A stretch of 34,838 bases of DNA. Source: Deltaproteobacteria bacterium UBA6930 (lineage in GTDB: Bacteria > Myxococcota_A > UBA9160 > UBA6930). A program made the translations under genes and the position numbers. Shown one piece after another: positions 15,539 to 23,610 of this stretch. The DNA lies in NCBI GenBank assembly GCA_002450755.1, contig DKAI01000116.1, forward strand, positions 1 through 34,838, in the 5' to 3' direction. Below the pieces are notes generated by a model. It had not been told where the DNA came from. It ran no database searches and saw nothing but the letters and a program-made list of their open reading frames with translations. Every line of letters begins with the position of its first letter. The stretch's first letter is position 1.

Positions 15539-17143
15539 TTGGGATTTCGATTTTTCCGACAAAGGCTAACTGGATGGCACCTCAGTTTTCTCTTGCTAGT
15601 TACTTTTTCTGGCGAAGTTGCGACCGCTTCTATGCGGGACCGACTAGCGGGATTCGACCGTTTTCTGGCCACCTTCGATCCGGGAGGCCGGTATTTGACG
15701 AGGCCAATAGAACGGCTTGTCCCAGGCTTGACGCTTAACGGAACATACACATTTGCCTCAGACGCCTTGCTTAGCAGTCACGACAACGTGGGTTTTCGGG
15801 ACAGGGATTATCGATGGCTGCAGTTTCAGAGCCTATTTGAGCTGGAGGCAAACTATCAAGTAAACAGCAACATTCAAATTACTGGCATTTTTCACGCTCT
15901 TTATGATCCGGTTTACGCTCTTCAAGGTTCCGATGGCCTTTACGCTCCGAAGGAGAATGAACGGCTCCGGGGTTATGAGGACTCGAAAGATATTGCCCGA
16001 GAGTTATATGTCTCCCTGAGAACCCTGAAGTTCGACTTGGTACTTGGAAAGCAACAAATCGCATGGGGAAAGATGGACGGTCGATTCATAGATGCGATCA
16101 ACCCCATGGACGGTAGGGAATCGGTTCAACTTGAATCAAGCGATTACGAGCGACGCAGGATTCCGCTGTGGATGGCAAATCTTACTTACTATGTGGGTTC
16201 TGTTTCGCTCAACTTCCTGTGGATTCCTGGGTTTGAGCCCGACGAACATGCCACCTACGGTAGCCCGTGGTACTCACCTCTTTATTCTCCAGCTGACTCA
16301 GTTGCTAGGCATAACCCTACGCTTCTTCAGGGCAACGTAACAGCGGATGGATACACAGTTGATCGAAGAAGTAAGCCAAACTGGAATGATTTCGCTGAGC
16401 ACCAACTGGCGTTTCGTGTAGATGTTCCTTTTGGAGCGTGGACAGCCGGGCTGATTTACTTCTATGCATGGGATAAAAACCCGTCCGACTCTATTACTGG
16501 AAGGTTTACGGAAAATGGGGTTAATTACCTAAGTCTGGAGAGAAGACATCGTCGGCTTCATCATTTCGGTTTCACAGCTGATTACGCGGGTACACTGTCG
16601 TCAGTTCCAATTGTAGGAACTCTACCCGTTGTTCTTAGGGTCGAAGCTCTGCTTAGTAAAGGTGTGCCTTTTGCGGATCTCGATGAATACACGGCTGCCC
16701 TTGAAGGTGCCGATGTGGATGGGTTGAGGGAAACGGATACGATCAAAGGGGCTATCGCGTTCGAGTTTGCCTTTCCTCATAACACCACATTCATCTTTCA
16801 GCCTTCTCTGTATTATACGAAGGATTGGAAGAGCACTCTGGGAAGTGGGTTTGGGGGAGCTGTCGGAGACGCATGGGCCTTGGCTCCGGTTATTTTTATT
16901 AAGCGGCCGTTTCGTTTTACCAGAGACAGGTTGGCAATAGGCCTAACGTTAACTCCATATCTTAGTCAGCCGACGCGAAATTCTCAGGGAATGAAGACCA
17001 AAGTGAAAGTAAGCTATGAGTTCTCTCAATATCTCAGGGGTAAAATAGTCTATACAAATTACTCCGGAGGGGATGGTAATGACCTATTTGGCGGGTATAG
17101 ACGCTATGACAATATTGGGATTGGATTTATTTATGAGTTCTAA
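15539..17143 (+). CDS. DUF1302-family outer-membrane protein
   Basis: About 534-aa exported beta-barrel-like protein of the DUF1302 family, which is usually encoded beside DUF1329 proteins and often with RND exporters in bacteria handling hydrophobic compounds. Family hallmarks are present: the REYVSLRT..DLVLGKQQIAWGKMDG strand-turn (about residues 155-185), DAINPMDGRE, and the RRIPLWMANLTYYVG segment. The protein ends in a strand with terminal aromatic residue (GIGFIYEF), as outer-membrane barrels do. I place the start at TTG 15539: GAGGAGG lies 8 nt upstream, and the protein then begins with a proper signal peptide (basic start, hydrophobic HLSFLLLVTF core, cleavage near EVATA). Starts at ATG 15500 or 15311 would bury that signal behind a non-hydrophobic extension. 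It overlaps the DUF1329 gene by 11 nt. Confidence 0.8.
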   Translation: MGFRFFRQRLTGWHLSFLLLVTFSGEVATASMRDRLAGFDRFLATFDPGGRYLTRPIERLVPGLTLNGTYTFASDALLSSHDNVGFRDRDYRWLQFQSLFELEANYQVNSNIQITGIFHALYDPVYALQGSDGLYAPKENERLRGYEDSKDIARELYVSLRTLKFDLVLGKQQIAWGKMDGRFIDAINPMDGRESVQLESSDYERRRIPLWMANLTYYVGSVSLNFLWIPGFEPDEHATYGSPWYSPLYSPADSVARHNPTLLQGNVTADGYTVDRRSKPNWNDFAEHQLAFRVDVPFGAWTAGLIYFYAWDKNPSDSITGRFTENGVNYLSLERRHRRLHHFGFTADYAGTLSSVPIVGTLPVVLRVEALLSKGVPFADLDEYTAALEGADVDGLRETDTIKGAIAFEFAFPHNTTFIFQPSLYYTKDWKSTLGSGFGGAVGDAWALAPVIFIKRPFRFTRDRLAIGLTLTPYLSQPTRNSQGMKTKVKVSYEFSQYLRGKIVYTNYSGGDGNDLFGGYRRYDNIGIGFIYEF

Positions 17144-18449
17144 AAATCTTGAACGTCGCATAGTTCCAATTTTTTTGTGCCTTCTGATTGGCGCATCAGT
17201 TAATGCGGCCGAGGTGACTTGGAAGTCGGCCAATGAGATTAGTCAAGAGGCCTTGGAGCGCGCTGACTTAAAGGGTCCAGGCCCCCGGGATGCTACAGGT
17301 TATTTACCAGAAAAGAAGTATCCCTTCACCTCGCCCTTGAATGCTGAGGAGATCGGTTATCGACTTATGAATTTCAATCATGTGGCGAGCTGGGCACATA
17401 TGCTGGCAGATTGCTATGGGTCGGTGACGAAGGAGGGTTACCTGACCGAAGGTATTACCTTGGGGATGATTGATAACGTAGGTTCAGAAGGTGGTCCTGA
17501 AGCGAGGATTTACGGATCGCCGGGCGACGTGTTCCAAAGATGGAACTACTACTACACCTATCCTCCGAAAAGTGAAGGGGAACAGCAGGTCTGGCATCTT
17601 CGCAGGACGGGTCGCGATGAGCCGACTAAGCTCGATTTTTTCGTATATTCACCCAGTCTTAGGCGCGTTCGACGCCAGCCCCCTCCGCGTCGAGATGCTC
17701 AGTTTCCGAATTCGGTTCAAACGTTCGATGATATCGTGGGTCTAGAGGCATGGGAGTTTGAATGGACTCTTATTGGCTCCGACATTCTTTACAGCACTGT
17801 GAGGTTTCCGAGTAATCGGCCGATGCTTACTCTTGCTCGCGCTGGAGGTAGGTTTTACGAGCAAGAGGCAAGTAAAATCAGAATGATGGGAGATGACTAT
17901 CCTCATTACCGCAAAGATGATGGAATAGATACATTTGTGGTTACAGCAGTTCCAAGGGGGGACTGGTTGCCTAAGTATCGGATTGGTCGTGTAGTGTATT
18001 GGGTTGATCAACACTACTTCTTTCCTCTTAGAATAGAAACTTACGATAGAGAGGGAGAGCTCTTAGCGATACAGGTACGGATGGGTGAACGCCAAAACCC
18101 AAATCTCCCCGATGGCCACGGCTACACTAATCCACATAGCGCTTACTGGGATGTAAGGTTAGACCTCGTGACTTACAGCGCTCACGACTCAATGGCCTTG
18201 GCGGAATGGACGAAAGAAGAAAAAGAAACGCTTTTCAATCCCGATTTTATGCGCCGTCGTTGGAATAGGAATAACGCGAAGAGTCAAGTTTTGATCCGAG
18301 ATCCGAAGAAATTTCATTTAAGACCTGAAATTTTAGAAGGACGCTTCCCGACGTACAGATCTATCAATTTAAGTCCAGAGGTTCTTGCTCGAGTAAACGC
18401 GCAAAATGCGGCAGGTCGTCTAGTGTTTGCGGGTGAGAAGCTGGAGTGA
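17133..18449 (+). CDS. DUF1329-family exported protein
   Basis: 438-aa periplasmic LolA/LolB-like fold protein of the DUF1329 family, probably the soluble partner of the DUF1302 barrel. The start is ATG 17133, giving a basic N-terminus and signal peptide (core VPIFLCLLIGASV, cleavage near VNAAE). An in-frame upstream ATG at 17073 lies inside the barrel gene and would spoil the signal peptide. Family features include the aromatic early region (YPFTSPLNAEEIGYRLM), the RRVRRQPPPRRDAQFPNS segment about one third through, and the late YWVDQHYFFPLRIETYDREG stretch. By analogy with LolA-type folds it may carry a lipophilic molecule across the periplasm; that is inference. The 11-nt overlap with the upstream gene supports co-expression. 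Confidence 0.8.
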   Translation: MSSKNLERRIVPIFLCLLIGASVNAAEVTWKSANEISQEALERADLKGPGPRDATGYLPEKKYPFTSPLNAEEIGYRLMNFNHVASWAHMLADCYGSVTKEGYLTEGITLGMIDNVGSEGGPEARIYGSPGDVFQRWNYYYTYPPKSEGEQQVWHLRRTGRDEPTKLDFFVYSPSLRRVRRQPPPRRDAQFPNSVQTFDDIVGLEAWEFEWTLIGSDILYSTVRFPSNRPMLTLARAGGRFYEQEASKIRMMGDDYPHYRKDDGIDTFVVTAVPRGDWLPKYRIGRVVYWVDQHYFFPLRIETYDREGELLAIQVRMGERQNPNLPDGHGYTNPHSAYWDVRLDLVTYSAHDSMALAEWTKEEKETLFNPDFMRRRWNRNNAKSQVLIRDPKKFHLRPEILEGRFPTYRSINLSPEVLARVNAQNAAGRLVFAGEKLE

Positions 18450-18477
18450 ATATCGCTCCGTGGGGGTAGAGGTAGGG

Positions 18478-18837
18478 ATGATGTTTCGGTCAGTACTTAT
18501 CGCATCTCTAGTTAGCTCAAGCCCGTGTTTTGCGATTTGCAGTGAAATCTCAAACGCGATCAATACTTCTTTGTCAGGAATTCAGCGCGCTGCTTCATCT
18601 ATTACCTTGAAGGAATGCCGCAATAATTCGCGCATTGGGGAAAAATCACTTGGAAATTTGAAGGCGTGGTCGGTAGAAACCAACTGTGTTGCTGCGCAGA
18701 AGGAAGTATCTGAAGCCTTGGACCTTCTCAGTGAAGCCAATAAGGTAAAGACGGTTGAACTTTGTCGAATTTACGCGAGCGGAGCGTCGTCGGTTGGATG
18801 GGACTTAGAAGATGCGCTGACTGACTGTTGTCCATAG
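18478..18837 (+). CDS. Small secreted cysteine-containing protein, unknown
   Basis: I do not recognise this 119-aa protein. The ATG at 18478 (or the next codon, 18481) gives a signal peptide with core VLIASLVSSS and likely cleavage after CFA. The mature part is mostly helical, with cysteines at regular distance (AICSE, LKECR, TNCVA, ELCRI, and a terminal DCC pair), which suggests disulfides in the periplasm. GGTAGGG just before the ATG may be the ribosome binding site. It starts 28 nt after the DUF1329 gene and 33 nt before the M20 gene, so it probably belongs to the same transcript. Confidence 0.55.
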   Translation: MMFRSVLIASLVSSSPCFAICSEISNAINTSLSGIQRAASSITLKECRNNSRIGEKSLGNLKAWSVETNCVAAQKEVSEALDLLSEANKVKTVELCRIYASGASSVGWDLEDALTDCCP

Positions 18838-18870
18838 TAAGCGTGACGAACAGGGAAAGAAGGTCGACTT

Positions 18871-20046
18871 GTGGAACTCATCAAAGAAATTGAAACGAAC
18901 CATGAAAAATACACGAATTGGCGAAGGGAAATTCATGCCTATCCCGAACTTGCCTATCAAGAACATCGAACTTCTGACTTTGTAGCGAAGCAACTTCAAT
19001 CGTTCGGGATTCATGTCGAAAGAGGACTCGGGAAGACTGGTGTTGTCGGTACCCTGCAATGCGGTACCGGGAAAAGAGCGATTGGGTTAAGAGCAGACAT
19101 GGATGCACTGCCACTTAGTGAGCTCAATGACTTCGGCCACAAATCCTTGGTGGATGGGGTGATGCACGCTTGTGGTCATGACGGACATACAACGATGCTT
19201 CTCGCCGCTGCGGAGTGCCTCGCGCAAAGAAAAGATTTCGATGGGACGATTCATTTTATCTTTCAACCTGCTGAAGAAGGTGAGGCGGGGGCAGAAGCTA
19301 TGATGAAGGACGGACTCTTCCGAAGGTTTCCGGTTGAATCGGTATTTGCGATTCACAACTGGCCTGGGTTGCCGGTAGGGGAGATGGCGACGAGGGAGGG
19401 CCCGATTATGGCTGCTCTAGATACCTTCAAAGCGGAAATCACTGGAAAGGGAGGGCATGCTGCCTTGCCGCATCTGGTCCGTGATCCAATTCAGGTAGCT
19501 TCGCAGATCGTGATGGCTTGGCAAACGATAGTTTCGCGAAACGTTAAACCAATTGATCCTGCTGTTCTATCAGTTACCCGCTTCCATGGGGGTACGGCTT
19601 GGGCGGTTGTTCCGGAGATAGTAGAACTTGGAGGTACTGTCAGGACGTTCTCAAAAGCCGTGCAGTCCCTTATTGCAGATAGGATGCTCGAAGTGGCGGA
19701 AGGGTTATGTAGCTCGAATGGCTGCAAAATTAGTTTCCAGTATGAAAGAAGGTATCCTGCCACTTTGAATTCCCCACAGGAGACACAGCTTTCGCTTGCC
19801 GCTGCTAGAGATGTATGTGGCGATAGCGCGGTTGACTCCAATATAGAAATGGTTACGGGTTCAGAAGATTTTGGCTTCATGCTCCAGGAGAAGCCAGGCT
19901 GCTATGCCTTTATTGGAAACGGGCCTGGGTCTGGAGGCTGTCTCCTGCATAGTCCTCACTTTGATTTTAACGACGATGCAATCCCTGTAGGTGGCAGTTA
20001 TTGGGTGAATCTTGTATATAGCGTTCTCGGCCACAGTGCCGACTAG
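18871..20046 (+). CDS. M20-family amidohydrolase (hippurate/IAA-amino acid hydrolase type)
   Basis: 391-aa metal-dependent amidohydrolase of the M20D type, which cleaves N-acyl amino acids such as hippurate. Metal-binding residues are visible: MHACGHDGHTTM (Cys101, His103, Asp104), FQPAEEGEAGA with the catalytic Glu135 and ligand Glu136, and later AIHNWPG and the C-terminal SEDFGFML and HSPHFDFND with the final His. The dimerisation domain lies between about residues 180 and 290. GTG start with GGGAAAG-like spacing upstream. No signal peptide, so cytoplasmic. It is 17 nt upstream of the His-repeat gene of the metal-uptake locus, so it may be co-transcribed; M20D enzymes require divalent metal but no direct link is shown. 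Confidence 0.9.
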   Translation: MELIKEIETNHEKYTNWRREIHAYPELAYQEHRTSDFVAKQLQSFGIHVERGLGKTGVVGTLQCGTGKRAIGLRADMDALPLSELNDFGHKSLVDGVMHACGHDGHTTMLLAAAECLAQRKDFDGTIHFIFQPAEEGEAGAEAMMKDGLFRRFPVESVFAIHNWPGLPVGEMATREGPIMAALDTFKAEITGKGGHAALPHLVRDPIQVASQIVMAWQTIVSRNVKPIDPAVLSVTRFHGGTAWAVVPEIVELGGTVRTFSKAVQSLIADRMLEVAEGLCSSNGCKISFQYERRYPATLNSPQETQLSLAAARDVCGDSAVDSNIEMVTGSEDFGFMLQEKPGCYAFIGNGPGSGGCLLHSPHFDFNDDAIPVGGSYWVNLVYSVLGHSAD

Positions 20047-20063
20047 AAAGAATAAGGTAAAAT

Positions 20064-20426
20064 TTGAGGCCAAATATTGTGTTGAGCCCCGGTTTGCATC
20101 ACAAAATTCTAGCTGTCATTACAGTATGGGCCGTAGTGTGCCTTCAGGGAGCCAGCCTCGTACACACCGTAGAGGTGTTATTCGAGGAGCATTCGCATAG
20201 CGAGGAGCATTCGCATAGCGAGGAGCATTCGCATAGCGAAGGTGAATGTCCCACAAACTGTTTTGGTGAGAATGTAAAACTTGGCGCCTCTCCGCTTTTG
20301 CCGCTGAGAGTTGATTTTGTACCCGATCCATCCCTTTCGATAGGGTACACGTCGATTGATTTTGCCTTGATCTTTCGAGATGGGACGGACTCCCGTGCCC
20401 CTCCGTTTATCGAAGTATCTGTTTAA
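20064..20426 (+). CDS. Small exported His-repeat protein, probable metal binding
   Basis: 120-aa protein, not a family I recognise. A hydrophobic segment (AVITVWAVVCLQGASLV, about residues 17-33) serves as signal or anchor. It is followed by three perfect copies of the hexapeptide EEHSHS and then by a CPTNC motif, so the N-terminal third offers many His, Glu and Cys ligands. The rest (about residues 65-120) has no evident domain. The TTG start is chosen because AAGGT lies 6-7 nt upstream; no ATG is available. Its position just ahead of an outer-membrane barrel and a ZnuA/ZnuB-like pair suggests a role in zinc or similar metal capture or sensing in the periplasm, by inference only. Confidence 0.65.
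   Translation: MRPNIVLSPGLHHKILAVITVWAVVCLQGASLVHTVEVLFEEHSHSEEHSHSEEHSHSEGECPTNCFGENVKLGASPLLPLRVDFVPDPSLSIGYTSIDFALIFRDGTDSRAPPFIEVSV
20184..20237 (+). repeat. 18-nt tandem repeat, three perfect copies
   Basis: Three identical head-to-tail 18-mers (20184-20201, 20202-20219, 20220-20237), each coding EEHSHS in the small exported protein. Periodicity extends about one to two bases on each side. The perfect nucleotide identity, including third positions, points to recent slippage or duplication rather than old protein-level conservation. Confidence 0.95.
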
Positions 20427-20476
20427 TTTAAAAATTAAATCACTGTAAGAAATTAATGCGTAGAGAAGCGTTTCTC
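20422..20476. promoter_or_regulatory. Two palindromes before the barrel gene, possible metal-regulator operator
   Basis: TTTAATTT (20422-20429) and AAATTAAA (20432-20439) form a perfect AT-rich palindrome overlapping the stop codon of the His-repeat gene. A second one, GAGAA-gcgt-TTCTC, lies at 20463-20476. The 93-nt gap to the barrel gene is the largest in this part of the locus, so an internal promoter with operators is reasonable. Neither matches the gamma-proteobacterial Zur consensus well. The downstream ribosome binding site is AAGGAGT just before ATG 20520. Confidence 0.35.
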
Positions 20477-20519
20477 ATTTGGGGACGACTTTTAAGCGTA
20501 TTAAATTAAGGAGTTTGTA

Positions 20520-21869
20520 ATGAACATGTTAATACGAATAGTCTTCGCAGCTTTACTGGTAGTACCGATTGGCGGTATCTCGAGGGCTGACTCAGGAGAT
20601 GCAGCATCGGCTATCCGAGCGGAGATAGAGGCTATTAGGTCTTCCTATGAAAGTCGAATCCTCGAATTGGAATCTCGAATTGCGAAGATCGAAGAAGGTG
20701 AAACGTCAACTAACGGCTCAACGGTGTTGGCAAATACCACTACCCAGCGAAAAGTTTTCGGTCGAGATTTCAACCCTTCAATTGGCGTAGTTTTGAATGG
20801 TAGATTCGCAAGATTCACGGAAGACACCGGCGAGATCCCCGGATTTGGAATTGGTCACGAGGGCGAACGTGGTCGTGAGGGTGTGGGAATTTCTCATTCC
20901 GAATTGAACTTTTCTGCAAATGTTGACGATAAGTTCTTTGGCAGCTTGACAGCCGCGTTAGTCCGCGAAGATGGTGAAGATAAAGTGGAGCTGGAAGAGG
21001 CATATATTCAGACACTTCCAGGACTCGGATTGTTTGAAGGTTTGACAGTAAAGGCCGGTCGTGCGTTGTGGACTCTCGGGTATTTGAATGAACATCACGT
21101 CCACACCGATGACTTTGCCGATCGACCTCTTCCATATCGAGTGTTTTTAAATGGAATCTTTAACGATGACGGTGTAGAGGTCTCCTATTTACTCCCTACG
21201 GATTTCTATAGTGAGATCGGTGGTGGAGTGTTTCGTGGAGATGATTTTCCTTTCGGAGGATCTGACGGCGAAGGCATAGATGCCTGGTCGTTATTTGCAC
21301 GCGTAGGCGGAGATATAGGCGAAAACCAGAACTGGCGACTCGGAGGTTCTCTTCTGTCTGGAAAGGCTTATGGCGGGAGAAATACAGAAGAAGGAGCCCA
21401 GTCGTTTGTTGGAGACACCGACTTATATGTTGCGGATTTACGTTACACGTGGGCACCAACAGGAAATCCGAAAACAAGCGAGTTGATTCTTCAGGGTGAG
21501 TATTTTTGGCGCGATGAAAAAGGAACATACGCTGACTCGGAAGAGGGAACGGGTGCAGTCGCTTTTGATGATACTCTTGAAGGATGGTATGCACAGGCGG
21601 TTTACAAGTTTAAGCCTCAATGGCGCCTAGGATTGCGCTATGGCCAACTAGACCAACCTGATGTGCCTTTAGGGTTAGTTGGCAGTTCTTTTGACTCGCA
21701 AGGATTTGAGCCGTCGACGTTCTCTGCAATGTTGGATTGGACAAACAGCGAATTTAGTCGAATGCGAATTCAATTTAACAGAGAGAATTTGGCCTCCGGC
21801 TATAGCGATGATCAATTCATTTTCCAATACATAATGAGCTTCGGCGCACACGGCGCTCATAAGTACTAG
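20520..21869 (+). CDS. Outer-membrane porin-like protein of the metal-uptake locus
   Basis: 449-aa exported protein. A signal peptide (core LIRIVFAALLVVPIGG, cleavage near SRADS) is followed by a predicted short coiled coil (about residues 28-60, with heptad-like IRAEIEAIRSSYESRILELE), then a long region of alternating strands and Gly/Asp-rich turns typical of a porin-like barrel. It ends in a strand with a terminal Tyr after a His-containing tail (GAHGAHKY). A loop reading EHHVHTDDF (near residue 184) could bind metal. The coiled coil plus barrel resembles trimeric porins of the OprP/OprO kind, but I cannot name the family. It lies 11 nt upstream of the ZnuA-like gene, so a role in passing metal across the outer membrane is inferred. 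Confidence 0.7.
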   Translation: MNMLIRIVFAALLVVPIGGISRADSGDAASAIRAEIEAIRSSYESRILELESRIAKIEEGETSTNGSTVLANTTTQRKVFGRDFNPSIGVVLNGRFARFTEDTGEIPGFGIGHEGERGREGVGISHSELNFSANVDDKFFGSLTAALVREDGEDKVELEEAYIQTLPGLGLFEGLTVKAGRALWTLGYLNEHHVHTDDFADRPLPYRVFLNGIFNDDGVEVSYLLPTDFYSEIGGGVFRGDDFPFGGSDGEGIDAWSLFARVGGDIGENQNWRLGGSLLSGKAYGGRNTEEGAQSFVGDTDLYVADLRYTWAPTGNPKTSELILQGEYFWRDEKGTYADSEEGTGAVAFDDTLEGWYAQAVYKFKPQWRLGLRYGQLDQPDVPLGLVGSSFDSQGFEPSTFSAMLDWTNSEFSRMRIQFNRENLASGYSDDQFIFQYIMSFGAHGAHKY

Positions 21870-21880
21870 GAGAAAACTTG

Positions 21881-22786
21881 ATGTATAGAACTGTCGGTAT
21901 ATTTCTATCGATTTTTCTCTGCACGACTCTCCTCCGCTCGCCCTCCCGAGCGGAGGAGCCCGTAAGGGTTTTTGCGTGTGAGCCTGAATGGGCAGCACTT
22001 GTAAGTGAAGTTGGTGGCGAGAAAGTAAAAGTGTTCTCGGCCACGACTGCTCGGCAGAATCCGCATTATGTAAGGGCAAGGCCGAGCATGCTCGCGAAAA
22101 TTAGGAAGGCGGAGCTGTTGGTTTGTTCTGGAGCAAGCTTAGAGGTCGGATGGCTACCAATTCTCTTGAGAAGAGGTAGTGCCGATATTCAAAGGAACAA
22201 GCTAGGGCATTTGATGGCCGCCGATTTTGTGGAAACGATAGAGAAGCCTGATCGGCTTGACCGTAGCTTGGGCGATATGCATGCTGAGGGTAATCCGCAC
22301 GTTCATCTAAACCCCTTCAATATTTTACTTGTGGCTGAAGAAATCCATAAGCGCCTAGGGCTAATCGATGTAGGAGGTAAAGCCTTCTATCAGCAGAGGT
22401 ATAATCAGTTTGAGTCTCGTTGGCGGGAAGCTATTCCTGTATGGGAAAAGAAAGCTGAAACGATTCGAGCTAAGGTGGTGATTCCCCACCACAAAAATAT
22501 GAGTTACATGTTTGAATGGTTAGGGCTTGAGTCAACTCTTGCATTGGAAGATAAGCCGGGAATTCCGCCGAGAATGTCACATCTTAAACAACTGATTACG
22601 ACGTTTGGCGACAATAAGCCGCATCTCATTGTGCGCACACCCTACGAACCTTCAAAGCCTAGCCAATGGTTATCTGATAAGATTAGTGTTCCCGAGAAAG
22701 TTTTACCCTATACCATCGGAGGTGATGTCCACAGCGAGGATTTATTTTCTTTGTACGACAGAATGATCGACCTTTTGGTTAATTAA
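21881..22786 (+). CDS. Metal ABC transporter substrate-binding protein (ZnuA-like)
   Basis: 301-aa periplasmic cluster A-I (ZnuA/TroA-type) binding protein. The ATG at 21881 is preferred over TTG 21878 because AGGAG lies 8 nt upstream. The signal peptide has core GIFLSIFLCTTLL. Expected ligand positions are present: His62 (QNPHYVRARPSM), His140 or His142 (GNPHVHLNP), and a His of PHHKNMSYMFEWLG near residue 205. The His-rich loop of typical ZnuA is reduced to a short DMHAEGNPH segment. The C-terminal region includes GGDVHSEDLFSLYD. Delivers zinc, or possibly manganese, to the downstream permease. The long, charged His loop seen in ZnuA may be functionally replaced here by the separate His-repeat protein (inference). 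Confidence 0.88.
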   Translation: MYRTVGIFLSIFLCTTLLRSPSRAEEPVRVFACEPEWAALVSEVGGEKVKVFSATTARQNPHYVRARPSMLAKIRKAELLVCSGASLEVGWLPILLRRGSADIQRNKLGHLMAADFVETIEKPDRLDRSLGDMHAEGNPHVHLNPFNILLVAEEIHKRLGLIDVGGKAFYQQRYNQFESRWREAIPVWEKKAETIRAKVVIPHHKNMSYMFEWLGLESTLALEDKPGIPPRMSHLKQLITTFGDNKPHLIVRTPYEPSKPSQWLSDKISVPEKVLPYTIGGDVHSEDLFSLYDRMIDLLVN

Positions 22787-22811
22787 GATGAACAACTCTA
22801 GGTAAACGATT

Positions 22812-23570
22812 GTGGTTTTAAGTGTAGAACTTTCGGAAGTTTTGGCGCCGGCGCTAGTCGCTGGTGTTATGGTTGCACTAGTTCACGCGCCCCTTGGAAT
22901 CGAAGTGTTGAAGAGGGGGATAATTTTTATTGACCTTGCGGTGGCGCAGATTGCGGGCCTAGGTCTGGTCATCGCTCATTTGTTTTTCGAGCACCCGTCT
23001 GAAGTTATTGTTCAGCTAGCTGCCTTATCTAGCGCGATTGTAGCAGGCTTATTTTTTCGGAGAATTGAGCGTAATTCGCCTGGATATCAGGAAGCTATAA
23101 TCGGCTGCTCCTTTGTCGTTGCAGCATCTCTTACAATCTTGGCCTTGGCTGATCATCCTCACGGTGGCGACGAAATGCGGGACCTGCTTTCCGGTCAATT
23201 GTTGTTCGTTACTTGGAATGATATTGCGATACACCTGCCCATTTATGTAGCTATTCTGTCTATTTGGTTTTTGAAGCCTGGCTGGCGAAGTGGGATTGCG
23301 TTCTATCTATTGTTTAGTGTCGCAGTTACTTCATCTGTTCAATTAACGGGAGTTTATATCGTTTTCTCGAGCTTAATCTTACCCGCGTTGGCGGCTGTTA
23401 ACTCGCCGCGCCCTCACTTCGTCGCGTGGACGGTGGGAGTTTTGGCCGTTGTTTATGGAATCTTTACCGCCGTGATTTTCGATTTTCCGACTGGACCGAT
23501 TATCGTAGTGTCTTTCGTAATTTCATGTCTTTCGACGTTCATGATCAGAAAGCTGTCCGTTTATAAATAA
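22812..23570 (+). CDS. Metal ABC transporter permease (ZnuB-like)
   Basis: 252-aa integral membrane protein of the ABC-3 family (ZnuB/MntB/TroC), with about seven to eight hydrophobic segments. The family cues are PLGIEVLKRGIIFIDLAVAQIAGLG near residues 27-50 and the late VQLTGVYIVFSSLILPALAA segment. A His-rich cytoplasmic-like turn (ADHPHGGDEM) lies in the middle. GTG start. It follows the binding-protein gene by 25 nt. No ATPase (ZnuC) gene lies next to it: the next gene is on the opposite strand, and the only ABC ATPase in the window belongs to the exporter at 4444-5160. The needed ATPase must be encoded elsewhere. Confidence 0.85.
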   Translation: MVLSVELSEVLAPALVAGVMVALVHAPLGIEVLKRGIIFIDLAVAQIAGLGLVIAHLFFEHPSEVIVQLAALSSAIVAGLFFRRIERNSPGYQEAIIGCSFVVAASLTILALADHPHGGDEMRDLLSGQLLFVTWNDIAIHLPIYVAILSIWFLKPGWRSGIAFYLLFSVAVTSSVQLTGVYIVFSSLILPALAAVNSPRPHFVAWTVGVLAVVYGIFTAVIFDFPTGPIIVVSFVISCLSTFMIRKLSVYK

Positions 23571-23610
23571 AAAAGGAAAGAGTAGTAGCGTCTATCGGAG
23601 AAAATTTGGT

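Noticed and set aside
20184..20237. CRISPR-like or mobile repeat array
   Set aside because: Repeats are head-to-tail without spacers, in frame, and code a His-rich peptide.
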